Notes: generated by a model from the letters alone, not told the origin. A DNA stretch of 64,000 bases from Microterricola viridarii (GCF_900104895.1 NZ_LT629742.1:1922001-1986000); one strand, 5' to 3'; counted from the first letter of the stretch, positions 1 through 8,326 are shown. Translations and numbers: made by a program.

Positions 1-369
1 CCGGCGCCGAGCGCGACGGAGGAGCCGGTCGAGCCACTCGTCTTGCTCCCGGACGGCACAGCCCAGGACAACCTCGCCTACTTCGACTCGATCGCGGCCG
101 CGGTGCTCGCCGCCAACCCCTCGGCGGGCGGGGAGGCGTTCATCAACGCCCTGGTCGCCGGTGGCTTTAGCAAGGCCGACATGGAGGTCGGCTTCGACCG
201 GACCTCCGTCGACCTGGCCGCCGACTCCGTGCCGTGGGCCGTTCGGTTCAACGGGGAGTGCTTGCTCGGCCAGTTCGGCCCGTCCAGCGGCGGCTACCAG
301 AGCGCGGTCACGGCGATGCTCTCCACGGGCAGTTGCCTGATCGGCTCCACCCGGGCCATCGACTGGTAG
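1..369 (+). CDS. DUF6993-like protein, 5' end missing
   Basis: The open frame enters from the left edge, so the N-terminus (probably a lipoprotein signal) is outside the window. About 122 residues are visible. They begin with a Pro/Ala/Ser/Glu-rich segment, which suggests the linker after a lipid anchor, followed by a compact domain with two cysteines (in NGECLLGQFG and TGSCLIGS) that probably form a disulfide. The pattern resembles the DUF6993 domain of Microbacteriaceae lipoproteins; that assignment is from memory of the family. No function is known. It is transcribed toward the small membrane protein at 457. Confidence 0.6.
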   Translation, partial: PAPSATEEPVEPLVLLPDGTAQDNLAYFDSIAAAVLAANPSAGGEAFINALVAGGFSKADMEVGFDRTSVDLAADSVPWAVRFNGECLLGQFGPSSGGYQSAVTAMLSTGSCLIGSTRAIDW

Positions 370-456
370 CAATCGGGCAGGCCAGCCCATAGACCGGCGC
401 GGCTCGCGGGACTAGCGTGAAATCCATGCGAAGCAGAGCCCCCGGGGCGGACGGCC

Positions 457-1029
457 ATGGCTGGCGAGCCTGCCGATCCGCCTGAGAAATCAGTCACGCC
501 CGGCTCCGGCTGGCTCGATCGGGCCGCGCAGAGCAGCGTCCGATCGGTGGAAGCCGTCGCCGGCGTCTACGCGACCGAGTACGCCATCTACGGCACGGTG
601 CTGGTCAGCGCGCTGATCGCGGTCGGATGGAACTACGACACCGATCTCGAAGTCTTCTTCTTCACCCTCGGCACCGTCGGCGTCTTCTGGCTGGCGCACA
701 TCTACTCCGCCGTCGTCGCCGTGCACGGCTCGCCCGACGCCGCCCATCGGAAGCTGTGGGTGTTGGTGTTGGACTCCGCCCGCCACTCCATCGGCATGGT
801 GCTCGCGATGCTGGTGCCGGCCGCCTTCCTGCTGCTGTCCGCGGCCGGGGTGCTCGACGAGTACGTCGGCTACTACATCGCCCTCTGGGCCGGCGTCCTG
901 ACGCTTGCCGCACTGGGTTTCTGGAACTCGGTGAAAAGGCGCAGGGGATGGCCGCGGCGAATCCTCAACGCGGCAATCACGGCGTCGCTCGGCGTCGGCA
1001 TCATCTGGTTGAGCGCCATCGTGCACTGA
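457..1029 (+). CDS. hypothetical membrane protein, about five helices
   Basis: 190 residues. After a polar N-terminus of about 40 residues there are about five hydrophobic segments: around residues 45-65 (YAIYGTVLVSALIAVGW), 70-92, 108-130, 135-155 and the C-terminal 20 residues. Basic residues (SVKRRRGW) sit between the last two helices, consistent with a cytoplasmic loop. No enzymatic motif is visible and I do not recognise the family. The ATG at 457 is used because it precedes the polar N-terminus; its ribosome binding site is weak. Confidence 0.6.
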   Translation: MAGEPADPPEKSVTPGSGWLDRAAQSSVRSVEAVAGVYATEYAIYGTVLVSALIAVGWNYDTDLEVFFFTLGTVGVFWLAHIYSAVVAVHGSPDAAHRKLWVLVLDSARHSIGMVLAMLVPAAFLLLSAAGVLDEYVGYYIALWAGVLTLAALGFWNSVKRRRGWPRRILNAAITASLGVGIIWLSAIVH

Positions 1030-1218
1030 CGATCAGCCTGGCACCGGTTTTGCCGGTATCCTCGACCGTAGCGTCGAATTGCCAGCCCTCACGCTCCGCG
1101 AGGGCGCAGAGGTCGGCATTCAGGCCCTCGAAGCACGTCGAGACTGCGCGTTATCGCGCGAACGATGAGCGTCGTGCACGGCGCGGGGCCCAGGCATACA
1201 GAGAATTTAGGAAAAATA

Positions 1219-2901
1219 GTGGCTGAATACATCTACTCCATGGTTCGCGCCCGCAAGGCGGTGGGCGAGAAGCTCATTCTCGACGACGTCACGATGTCGT
1301 TCCTGCCCGGCGCCAAGATCGGCGTCGTGGGCCCGAACGGTGCCGGAAAGTCCACCATCCTCAAGATCATGGCCGGGCTGGACACCCCGAGCAACGGAGA
1401 GGCCAAGCTGACGCCGGGCTACACCGTCGGCATCCTGATGCAGGAGCCGGTGCTGGATGAGACCAAGACCGTCCTGGAGAACGTGCAGGAGGGTGTCGGC
1501 CCGATCAAGGCCAAGCTCGACCGCTTCAACGAGATCTCGCTGGCCATGGGCGAGCCCGACGCCGACTTCGACACCCTGCTCGCCGAGATGGGTGTTCTGC
1601 AGGAAGAGATCGACCACGCCGACGCCTGGGACCTCGACTCCCAGCTCGAGCAGGCCATGGACGCGCTGCGCTGCCCGCCGGCCGACGAACTCGTCACCCA
1701 CCTCTCCGGCGGTGAGAAGCGCCGCGTCGCACTCTGCAAGCTCCTGCTGCAGAAGCCCGACCTGCTGCTGCTCGATGAGCCCACCAACCACCTCGACGCC
1801 GAGAGCGTCCTCTGGCTCGAGCAGCACCTCAGCCAGTACCACGGTGCCGTCCTCGCCGTCACCCACGACCGGTACTTCCTCGACCACGTGGCCGAGTGGA
1901 TCGCCGAGGTCGACCGCGGCCGCCTCTACCCCTACGAGGGCAACTACTCCACCTACCTGGAGAAGAAGCAGGCCCGCCTGGAGGTGCAGGGCAAGAAGGA
2001 CGCCAAGCTCTCCAAGCGCCTCGCCGACGAGCTCGACTGGGTGCGCTCCAACGCGAAGGGCCGTCAGACCAAGTCGAAGGCCCGCCTCGCCCGCTACGAG
2101 GAGATGATGAACGAGGCCGAGCGCACCAGGAAGCTCGACTTCGAGGAGATCGTGATCCCCGTCGGCCCGCGCCTCGGCTCGCAGGTCATCGACGCGAAGA
2201 ACCTGAAGAAGGGCTTCGGCGAGCGAATCCTCATCGACAACCTCACCTTCACCCTGCCGCGCAACGGCATCGTCGGCATCATCGGCCCGAACGGCGTCGG
2301 CAAGACCACGCTGTTCAAGACGATCGTCGGCCTCGAGCCCCTCGACAGCGGCGACCTGAAGATCGGCGAGACGGTCGACATCTCCTACGTCGACCAGAGC
2401 CGTGGCGGCATCGACCCGGAGAAGAACCTCTGGGAGGTCGTCTCCGACGGGCAGGACTACATCGTCGTCGGCAAGACGGAGATCCCCTCGCGTGCCTACG
2501 TCTCGCAGTTCGGCTTCAAGGGGCCGGACCAGCAGAAGAAGGCCGGCGTGCTCTCCGGTGGCGAGCGCAACCGCCTGAATCTGGCGCTGACCCTCAAACA
2601 GGGCGGCAACCTGCTGCTCCTCGATGAGCCGACAAACGACCTCGACGTCGAGACCCTCGGTAGCCTCGAGAACGCGCTGCTCGAGTTCCCCGGCTGCGCC
2701 GTGGTCATCACCCACGACCGGTGGTTCCTCGACCGCACCGCGACGCACATCCTCGCCTACGAGGGCACGGAGGAGGACCCGGCGAACTGGTACTGGTTCG
2801 AGGGTAACTTCGAGGCGTACGAGGCCAACAAGGTCGAGCGCCTGGGCGCGGATGCCGCCAAGCCGCACCGTTCCACCTACCGCAAGCTCACGCGCGACTA
2901 G
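1219..2901 (+). CDS. ettA: energy-dependent translational throttle protein EttA
   Basis: 560-residue ABC-F ATPase with two nucleotide-binding domains and no membrane segments. Walker A motifs are GPNGAGKST (about residue 38) and GPNGVGKTT (about 355); signature motifs are LSGGEKRR (about 163) and LSGGERNR (about 445); Walker B LLLLDEPTNHLD and LLLLDEPTNDLD. The charged linker between the domains (KKDAKLSKRLADELDWVRS) is the P-site tRNA interaction motif of ABC-F proteins. EttA binds the ribosomal E site and gates the first elongation step according to the ATP/ADP ratio. The GTG at 1219 is chosen (protein VAEYIYSMVRARK), 18 codons inside the longest frame, because it matches the conserved EttA N-terminus and follows an AGGA-type ribosome binding site. 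Confidence 0.93.
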   Translation: MAEYIYSMVRARKAVGEKLILDDVTMSFLPGAKIGVVGPNGAGKSTILKIMAGLDTPSNGEAKLTPGYTVGILMQEPVLDETKTVLENVQEGVGPIKAKLDRFNEISLAMGEPDADFDTLLAEMGVLQEEIDHADAWDLDSQLEQAMDALRCPPADELVTHLSGGEKRRVALCKLLLQKPDLLLLDEPTNHLDAESVLWLEQHLSQYHGAVLAVTHDRYFLDHVAEWIAEVDRGRLYPYEGNYSTYLEKKQARLEVQGKKDAKLSKRLADELDWVRSNAKGRQTKSKARLARYEEMMNEAERTRKLDFEEIVIPVGPRLGSQVIDAKNLKKGFGERILIDNLTFTLPRNGIVGIIGPNGVGKTTLFKTIVGLEPLDSGDLKIGETVDISYVDQSRGGIDPEKNLWEVVSDGQDYIVVGKTEIPSRAYVSQFGFKGPDQQKKAGVLSGGERNRLNLALTLKQGGNLLLLDEPTNDLDVETLGSLENALLEFPGCAVVITHDRWFLDRTATHILAYEGTEEDPANWYWFEGNFEAYEANKVERLGADAAKPHRSTYRKLTRD

Positions 2902-2943
2902 TCGCCGGCTGAGCACGACGACGCCTGGGGCATCGAGGTTCCG

Positions 2944-3429
2944 ATGAGATTGCATGTGCCGATCCGGCTGCGCTGGTCGGACCTCGATGCCTACGGGCAC
3001 GTCAACAACGCCGAGATGCTGCGCCTCCTGGAGGAGGCGCGCATCCAGGCGTTCTGGGCGGATGACGCCGATCTGGGCGGCCAGGGCGCCGTCGGCGCCA
3101 GCACCGCCGTGCTGGACGCCCGGCCGGGCGCGGCCACGCTCAGCCTGATCGCCCGGCAGGAGATCGAGTACCTGGCGCCGATTCCCTACCTCCGTGCGCC
3201 GCTGGACGTCGAGCTGTGGATCGGCAACCTGGGCGGCGCCAGCCTCGAGGTCTGCTACCAGGTCTGGTCGCCGGAATCCACCGAGGCGCAGACGCTCTAC
3301 ACCCGTGCGGCGACGACGATCGTGCTCGTGGACGCGGTGACCGAGCGGCCGCGGCGCATCAGCGCAGAGGAACGGGCCGCCTGGACTCCGTACCTGGAGG
3401 ACCCGGTGCAGTTCGCCAAGCGCCGCTAG
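2944..3429 (+). CDS. acyl-CoA thioesterase, 4HBT hotdog family
   Basis: 161 residues with the single hotdog domain of the 4-hydroxybenzoyl-CoA thioesterase family. The opening motif RWSDLDAYGHVNNAEMLRLL contains the catalytic Asp and the HVNN turn. A second conserved block, RQEIEYLAPIPYLRAPLDV, forms the central strands. The protein should hydrolyse a short or medium acyl-CoA; the substrate cannot be read from sequence. It starts 42 bases after ettA and probably shares its transcript. Its stop overlaps the stop of the convergent DUF4862 gene. Confidence 0.82.
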   Translation: MRLHVPIRLRWSDLDAYGHVNNAEMLRLLEEARIQAFWADDADLGGQGAVGASTAVLDARPGAATLSLIARQEIEYLAPIPYLRAPLDVELWIGNLGGASLEVCYQVWSPESTEAQTLYTRAATTIVLVDAVTERPRRISAEERAAWTPYLEDPVQFAKRR

Positions 3430-4340
3430 CGACGACTCGGCAGCACGAGCTGGTGCGAGCGCACCGTGTCGACCACCTGGTCGATGGAGTTCTCGCCGTG
3501 GTGCGGGGACAGCTTGAGCCCGAGCCACTCCACGCCGGCCGCCGCCTCGAGCGCGGCCTGCACGCGCTCCGCGGTGAGGATCGAGCCCTCCACGCCGCGG
3601 CGGTCGAACGGCAGGTGTGCGTCGACCCAAGCTGGGCCGTACGCACTGGACCTGGGCGACACGCTGGAGAAGGCGAGCCCGGCCAGCAGGCCGGACTCCG
3701 CTGCCGTTCGGACAGCGCCCGCGACGGCATCCGGGTCGCGCAACTCGATCGCTGAGCGCGCCCAGTTCAACCACAGCTGAACGGGGGCGGCCGAGTCGCG
3801 GATCGCCCGGATCTCCTGCTCGAGCGAGAGGAATCCCTTCTCGAACGCGTGCGTGCCCGTGTCGCTGTCGCAATGCTCCAGCAGCAACTCGGCGCCCTGC
3901 CAGTCCCAGGAGGCGATCTCGGTCAGCGAGCGCTCGAGGGCGAGCGCCGTGCCGCCTCCGCGGGGCGCACTGTGCAACTCGACGAAGAGCACCGGACCGA
4001 TGCCCCTGCCGTGCAGAACGGCGACGTCGTCGCGCAGGCGCGCCATGTCCTCGAGCGCCGCACGGCGGCCGTCGGCGTCGGGCGAGGCCAGGCCGTAGCG
4101 CTGGCTCTCCCCGCTCCGGCGCATCACGAACGGCAGCGGGGTGATCGCGAGGCCGATGCCCCGCGGGAAGGCGCGCAGCATCCAGTCGTCGTCGTGCGGG
4201 TGGATGCGGCCAAGCCAGGGGATCTCGATCGCGTCCACCCCGGGGAGGGCGCTCAGCCGGCCGAGGAACTCCTGCTCGACCGCCTCGTCCCAGTGCGCGT
4301 GTGCGGGGGAGAGCGTGTAGGAGCTGACGAGGAGCCTCAT
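3426..4340 (-). CDS. DUF4862 family protein, TIM-barrel-like, sialate locus
   Basis: 304 residues, last gene of the left arm of the sialate-type locus, overlapping nanE by 4 bases and so translationally coupled. The N-terminus MRLLVSSYTLSPAHAHWDE and the internal VLFVELHSAP and ELLLEHCDS strands resemble the DUF4862 family, whose layout suggests a xylose-isomerase-like TIM barrel. Conserved acidic and histidine residues at strand ends (IEIPWLGRIHPHDDDW, LEHCDSDTGTHAFEKG) look like a metal or sugar site. No function is established to my knowledge. Its position behind nanE and the ROK kinase argues for a step in amino-sugar handling, for example an isomerase, epimerase or hydrolase acting on a modified sialic acid. 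Confidence 0.7.
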   Translation of the reverse strand: MRLLVSSYTLSPAHAHWDEAVEQEFLGRLSALPGVDAIEIPWLGRIHPHDDDWMLRAFPRGIGLAITPLPFVMRRSGESQRYGLASPDADGRRAALEDMARLRDDVAVLHGRGIGPVLFVELHSAPRGGGTALALERSLTEIASWDWQGAELLLEHCDSDTGTHAFEKGFLSLEQEIRAIRDSAAPVQLWLNWARSAIELRDPDAVAGAVRTAAESGLLAGLAFSSVSPRSSAYGPAWVDAHLPFDRRGVEGSILTAERVQAALEAAAGVEWLGLKLSPHHGENSIDQVVDTVRSHQLVLPSRR

Positions 4341-5023
4341 GCGCTGGCCACGGCGGCGGCGAACCAGGAGGTGATCGTGGACGGGTGCGTGATGGCGGTG
4401 CCGACGACCACCGAGTCCGCGCCCGCCTGCAGGGCTGCGGCCGCGTGCGCCGGTGTGTGGATGCGTCCCTCGGCCACGAGCACCGCCTCCGGGAGGGCGG
4501 CTCGGATCTCCGCGATCAGCTCCAGGTCTGGTCCGTCGACCTTCTCGCGCTCGCCCGTGTAGCCGGAGAGCGTGGTGCCGATGATGTCGGCCCCCGCAGC
4601 GGCCGCGGCAACGGCGTCGCCGAGGCTGCCGCAGTCGGCCATGACGAGGGCGCCGGACTGCGTGTGGATGCCCGCGACGGTCTCGGCGACGTCGAGGCCG
4701 TCCGGACGGGGGCGGCGCGTGCCGTCGATCGCGACGACCGCGGCGCCCGCCTCGGCGACGGCCAGCGCGTGTCTCAGCGTCGGGGTGATGAACACGCCGT
4801 CGCTCCCGTCCTTCCAGAGCCCGATGATGGGCACGTCCAGACGTGCGCTGCCGAGTCGGATGTCGCCGATGCCCTGCAGTCGAATGGCCGCGGCGCCGCC
4901 GGCGACAGACGCCTCGGCGATCTGCACCATGGTCTCCGGGTGGCGCATCGGCTCTCCGGGGTAGGCCTGCGCCGAGACGATGAGGCGGCCGCGCACGGCG
5001 GCGAGGAAGTCTTCGATGGTCAT
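4337..5023 (-). CDS. nanE: N-acetylmannosamine-6-phosphate 2-epimerase
   Basis: 228 residues. NanE converts ManNAc-6-phosphate to GlcNAc-6-phosphate, the step linking sialic acid breakdown to amino-sugar catabolism. Family motifs in order: RLIVSAQAYPGEPM, AAIRLQGIGDIR, PIIGLWK (catalytic Lys), VVAIDGTRRPRP, LVMADCGS, IIGTTLSGYTGE, VLVAEGRIHTP, VVVGTAITHPSTITSWF. The ATG at 5023 is chosen over the longer frame because the protein then begins MTIEDFLAAVRGRLIVS, as the family does, and AGAAGGACC lies just upstream. It lies 10 bases after the kinase gene and overlaps the DUF4862 gene. Confidence 0.93.
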   Translation of the reverse strand: MTIEDFLAAVRGRLIVSAQAYPGEPMRHPETMVQIAEASVAGGAAAIRLQGIGDIRLGSARLDVPIIGLWKDGSDGVFITPTLRHALAVAEAGAAVVAIDGTRRPRPDGLDVAETVAGIHTQSGALVMADCGSLGDAVAAAAAGADIIGTTLSGYTGEREKVDGPDLELIAEIRAALPEAVLVAEGRIHTPAHAAAALQAGADSVVVGTAITHPSTITSWFAAAVASA

Positions 5024-5033
5024 GGTGGTCCTT

Positions 5034-6047
5034 CTAGCTGAGGGGGCGGTGGGGCGGGGTGTCGACCTGCGCGAGGAGCTCGAGCCAGAGGCGCTCGTCC
5101 CAGAGCGATGCGGCACCCCGGCAGGCGGCGGCCGCGCTGCGGCCGAGGAGCAGGTCGACCCCGCGGGTGCGGGGGAGCAGCTCTGCACGGGCGGCACGCT
5201 CGAAGGGCTGCCACCAGAGCGGGCCGATGCCCGGCACGCCGCCGGAGAGGACGACGTTGTGCGGGTCGAGCGTGTTCACGAGACCGCCGACGAGCTCGCC
5301 GACGGTGCGTGCCGAGCGCTCAATGGCGTCGCGCGCGCGCTGCTCGCCGGCGCCCGCCCGCTCGACGATGGCGGGGCCGTCCAGCGCCTCGCCGCCGGAA
5401 GCGAGGTAGTTCGCCGCGATGCCGGTGCCGGAGCCGCTGCCCTCCGCATGGCCGAGCGCGCCGCAGGAGCAACGGATGCCGGCGGCGGCCGGGGTCGGCA
5501 CGTGGCCGATGTGCCCACCGACGGAGTGCGCGCCGAGCAGCGGGACGCCGCCGACCAAGAAGCTGCCGCCGATGCCCGTGCCGACGGCCACGAGCAGCGT
5601 CGAGTGCGCAGTGGGGATGTCCAGCGCGCGCTGCTCGCCCAGGGCGTGGGCGTGGACGTCGTTGATGACGCGCACGGGGAGCCCGGTGGCCGCGGTGACC
5701 CGCTCAGCGAGCGCGGTCCCGCGCCAGCCGGGAATCGCCTCCGTCGCGTCGAGGATGGCGCCCGTGGCGATGTCGACGACTCCGGCCGATCCGATGCCGA
5801 TCGCGTCGACGTCTGCCGCGGCGTGATCGGCCTGCAGGGTCGTGCGCAGCGACTGGGCGAGCCCGATGACGGCGGCGACGATCAGGTCGGCGCCGGCCGG
5901 AGTGGGCGTGCGGGCCTCGGCGAGCACCTCGCCGGCCCCCGAGAGCAGGGCGCCGGCGATCTTCGTGCCGCCCAGGTCGATGCCGATGTGGAACGGGCGC
6001 CGCGCTGACAGCAGCGCGGCGCCCGTTCCGAGGGGGGAGTTAGACAT
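5034..6047 (-). CDS. nanK: ROK family kinase, probable N-acetylmannosamine kinase
   Basis: 337 residues. The N-terminal phosphate-binding loop is IGIDLGGTKIAGALL (about residues 21-35), and NDVHAHALGE carries the catalytic Asp. The ROK zinc site is normally CxCGxxGCxE; here it reads CSCGALGHAE, so the third cysteine is histidine, which could still bind zinc. The context next to nanE and a lyase makes N-acetylmannosamine kinase the most likely role, feeding NanE, although glucokinase or GlcNAc kinase activity cannot be excluded by sequence. The start overlaps the end of the upstream oxidoreductase gene by 8 bases. Confidence 0.83.
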   Translation of the reverse strand: MSNSPLGTGAALLSARRPFHIGIDLGGTKIAGALLSGAGEVLAEARTPTPAGADLIVAAVIGLAQSLRTTLQADHAAADVDAIGIGSAGVVDIATGAILDATEAIPGWRGTALAERVTAATGLPVRVINDVHAHALGEQRALDIPTAHSTLLVAVGTGIGGSFLVGGVPLLGAHSVGGHIGHVPTPAAAGIRCSCGALGHAEGSGSGTGIAANYLASGGEALDGPAIVERAGAGEQRARDAIERSARTVGELVGGLVNTLDPHNVVLSGGVPGIGPLWWQPFERAARAELLPRTRGVDLLLGRSAAAACRGAASLWDERLWLELLAQVDTPPHRPLS

Positions 6048-7164
6048 TCGCGGGGGCGCCCGCGGTGATGTCGGTGACCGCCGCCTTGCGGCCCTCGCGC
6101 TGCGAGAGCATCATGGCGTCGGCCGTGGCCAGCGAGGCGAGGGCCGCGCTGCCATCGGTGAGTGAACGGAACTCCTCGCGGACCTCCCCGCCGCGCATGA
6201 GCGCGTGGAAGTAGTCCGTCTCCTCCTCGAGGATGCCCGCCATCCACAGCGGGACGTCGGCGTTGGGCGTGCCGAACAGCGCGCTCGCGTCGCGCTCACC
6301 GCGGTTGTAGAAGGCGGCGCGGCTCTCCTCCTCCTCCGGCGTGCGGTGCAGCGGGAAGCGCTCGACGCGGTCGGGGGTGCGCAGCTCGCAGCCGTCGCCC
6401 TGCATGCCCAGCCGGATCGCGCCCTGCGTGCCCTCGATGAGCACGTAGTGCTCGGTCCAGCGGAACGCCGAGCCGTACTCGATCGCGGCGAAGCGCGTGC
6501 CGTCGTACTCGAGGAGCGCGGCCAGCACGTCGTCCTCGCTGCCCTCGCCGACGCCGCGGTGGGCGACGTTTCCGCCGACCATCGTGACGGTGCTGGCCTC
6601 GCCGAGGAGCGAGAGCACGAGGTCGAGCTCGTGGATGTGGTGGTACAGGTGGCCGCCGGAGAGCGCCTGCTGCTTCTTCCAGCTGGAGCCGTCCCGCTGG
6701 CCCTCCCAGGTGTTGCGCACGGCGCGGCAGAACACGATGTCGCCGATGGCGCCCTCCGCGATGAGCTCCTTCGCGCGGCGCACGCCGCTCATGAAGTGCG
6801 TGACGTGGCCGACCATGAACAGGGAGCCGGATGCCTGCGCCGCCTCGACCATGTTGACGGTGTGCTCGTAGGAGAGCGCGACCGGCTTCTCGCAGAACAC
6901 GGCCTTGCCGAGGCGCGCCGCCTCGACGACCTGCTCGTGGTGCGCCCAGTTCGGCGAGGCGACGATGACGGCGTCGACGTCGTCGGCCGCGCAGAGCTCC
7001 TTCCAATCGGCGTAGACCGTCGCACCGAACTCGGCGGCGAACGCGTCACCGGTGAGCGGGTCGAAGATGGCGGTGATCGTGGCGTCGTCGTGGCGGTTCA
7101 GCGCGCGCACGAGCGCCTTGCCGAGGTATCCAGCGCCGATGAGGCCGTATCGAATGGTGGACAT
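6040..7164 (-). CDS. Gfo/Idh/MocA family NAD(P)-dependent oxidoreductase (left arm)
   Basis: 374 residues. N-terminal Rossmann fold with GLIGAGYLGKALV (about residues 8-20), then the family motif FCEKPVAL (about 95-102) and, in the C-terminal domain, GGHLYHHIHELDL with the substrate-binding histidines and aspartate. The enzyme lies between the lyase and the ROK kinase. Members of this family in sialic acid clusters (Ruminococcus gnavus NanOx, E. coli YjhC) convert 2,7-anhydro-Neu5Ac to Neu5Ac by a redox-neutral NAD cycle. The same role here is inference from context; an inositol- or sugar-dehydrogenase activity is the alternative. Its stop lies 8 bases inside the downstream kinase gene. Confidence 0.8.
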   Translation of the reverse strand: MSTIRYGLIGAGYLGKALVRALNRHDDATITAIFDPLTGDAFAAEFGATVYADWKELCAADDVDAVIVASPNWAHHEQVVEAARLGKAVFCEKPVALSYEHTVNMVEAAQASGSLFMVGHVTHFMSGVRRAKELIAEGAIGDIVFCRAVRNTWEGQRDGSSWKKQQALSGGHLYHHIHELDLVLSLLGEASTVTMVGGNVAHRGVGEGSEDDVLAALLEYDGTRFAAIEYGSAFRWTEHYVLIEGTQGAIRLGMQGDGCELRTPDRVERFPLHRTPEEEESRAAFYNRGERDASALFGTPNADVPLWMAGILEEETDYFHALMRGGEVREEFRSLTDGSAALASLATADAMMLSQREGRKAAVTDITAGAPANV

Positions 7165-7172
7165 CGCTGTTC

Positions 7173-8144
7173 CTATTCTGCGAGGAGGCCGGTGGAGACG
7201 AGGATGCCGCGGATGCGCGCGGTCTCCTCAGCGTTGAGGGAGAGCATGGGCTCGCTCATGCGGTTGTTGTCGATGACGCCGAGCAGCGCGAGCGCGGTCT
7301 TGAACGCGCCGAGGCCGGCCGCTCCGCCGGACACGCGCCCGGGGGTCGGTGCGAAGACGATCTCGAACAGGCGAGCCAGGCGGTCCTGCTCGGCCCTGAC
7401 CGACGCCCAGTCCCCGGCGCGGGCCGCCTCGTGCATGCGCACGTAGCCGGCGGGGTCGACGTTGGCGAGGCCGGGGACGGCGCCGTGCGCGCCTCCGAGC
7501 AGTGCGCCGTCGACGACGACCTCGTGGCCGGTGAAGACGCGGAAGTCCGCCAGGTGGGCGGTCGCGAGCAGGAGCTGGCGGAAGGAGACGTCGTCGCCGG
7601 AGGAATCCTTGACGCCGGCGATGACGCCGTCCTCCGCCAAGGCCGCCAGGAAGGCGGGGGAGAGCTTGCGGTGCGTGCGCACCGGCACGTCGTAGGCGTA
7701 GAGGGGGAGCGCGAGGGCTTCCTTCACGGAACGGAAGTGGCTGGCCACCTCGTTGTCGTCGGAGATCGCGTAGTACGGGGTCGTCACGACGAAGCCCTCG
7801 ATGCCGCGGTCGAGGAGCCGGCGGCCCTCGTCGATGACGCGGTTCGTCGTCTGCTCGTTGACGCCGGCCAGCACGGGCACCCGGCCGCGCACGGCGGCCA
7901 CCGTCGCGTCGGCGACAACGTCGCGCTCGGCGTTGGTGAGGTAGGGAACCTCGCTGGAGGAGCCCAGGATGAACAGGCCGCTGACGCCGCCGTCGATGAG
8001 GTGGTCGACGACCCGCGCCAGCGAGGCAGTGTCGATGTTCCCCGCAGCGTCGCGGGGGGTGATGACGGGCGGGACGATTCCGCTGAGCGCCGTCGTTGGC
8101 GCGTTGTCGGTGGTCGTTTCGGTGGTGCTGAGAGGGGTGCTCAC
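7173..8144 (-). CDS. dihydrodipicolinate synthase/N-acetylneuraminate lyase family aldolase
   Basis: 323 residues, class I aldolase barrel. GSSSE (residues 61-65) replaces the G(S/T)TGE carboxylate loop, Tyr151 lies in YAYDVPVRTH, and Lys179 in GVIAGVKDSSGD is the Schiff-base lysine. Context suggests N-acetylneuraminate lyase (Neu5Ac to ManNAc plus pyruvate). However, VPVRTH looks more like the VPSRT of DapA than the NIP..SG of characterised NanA, so the true 2-keto acid may differ. The GTG at 8144 is chosen because CAGGAG lies just upstream; an 11-codon longer frame lacks a ribosome binding site. First gene of the left arm, preceded by a predicted promoter and operator. Confidence 0.82.
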   Translation of the reverse strand: MSTPLSTTETTTDNAPTTALSGIVPPVITPRDAAGNIDTASLARVVDHLIDGGVSGLFILGSSSEVPYLTNAERDVVADATVAAVRGRVPVLAGVNEQTTNRVIDEGRRLLDRGIEGFVVTTPYYAISDDNEVASHFRSVKEALALPLYAYDVPVRTHRKLSPAFLAALAEDGVIAGVKDSSGDDVSFRQLLLATAHLADFRVFTGHEVVVDGALLGGAHGAVPGLANVDPAGYVRMHEAARAGDWASVRAEQDRLARLFEIVFAPTPGRVSGGAAGLGAFKTALALLGVIDNNRMSEPMLSLNAEETARIRGILVSTGLLAE

Positions 8145-8184
8145 GGTGCTCCTGGTCTGTCCGCGCCCTGGCCACAACGTAGTG

Positions 8185-8202
8185 ATAGGACGTGGGATGT
8201 CT
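8185..8202. promoter_or_regulatory. operator candidate 1, inverted repeat
   Basis: ATAGGACGTGGGATGTCT is an imperfect inverted repeat (GACGT/ATGTC arms, 3-base centre). The same 18-bp box occurs in opposite orientation at 8327-8344. It lies about 9 to 26 bases downstream of the predicted start point of the left-arm promoter. The size and symmetry fit a dimeric GntR/FadR-type regulator such as the one encoded at 16066; that link is inference. Confidence 0.6.
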
Positions 8203-8217
8203 GGTCGTAGATTTCAG

Positions 8218-8247
8218 AGTATGGCAAACGGCCGAGTCGCGAGTCAA
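8218..8247 (-). promoter_or_regulatory. predicted promoter of the left catabolic arm
   Basis: Reading the minus strand, TTGACT (8247-8242) and CATACT (8223-8218) are separated by 18 bases, a good match to a housekeeping sigma factor promoter. It fires toward the lyase gene starting at 8144. The predicted start point near 8211 places operator candidate 1 immediately downstream. Confidence 0.5.
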
Positions 8248-8284
8248 GGGTCGGCTTCGTTATTTTTCGTTACCGAGATCGATG

Positions 8285-8313
8285 TTGACCACCGCAGGGA
8301 TTTTCACTACGGT
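8285..8313 (+). promoter_or_regulatory. predicted promoter of the right transporter arm
   Basis: TTGACC (8285-8290) and TACGGT (8308-8313) are separated by 17 bases. It drives the substrate-binding protein gene at 8387. The predicted start point near 8320 places operator candidate 2 about 7 to 24 bases downstream, mirroring the arrangement on the other arm. Confidence 0.5.
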
Positions 8314-8324
8314 AGGCATCCTAC
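8312..8324. repeat. perfect short palindrome at the right-arm promoter
   Basis: GTAGGCATCCTAC has perfect 5-base arms around CAT and overlaps the predicted -10 and start point of the right-arm promoter. It shares the TAGG/CCTA core with the outer part of the 18-bp boxes, so it may be a further half-strength regulator site. Confidence 0.35.
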
Positions 8325-8326
8325 GA

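Noticed and set aside
1207-3873. 888-codon open frame on the minus strand
   Set aside because: It lies antisense to ettA and the thioesterase, is rich in Arg/Val/Glu/Leu as expected of a GC-rich shadow, and has no family motif.
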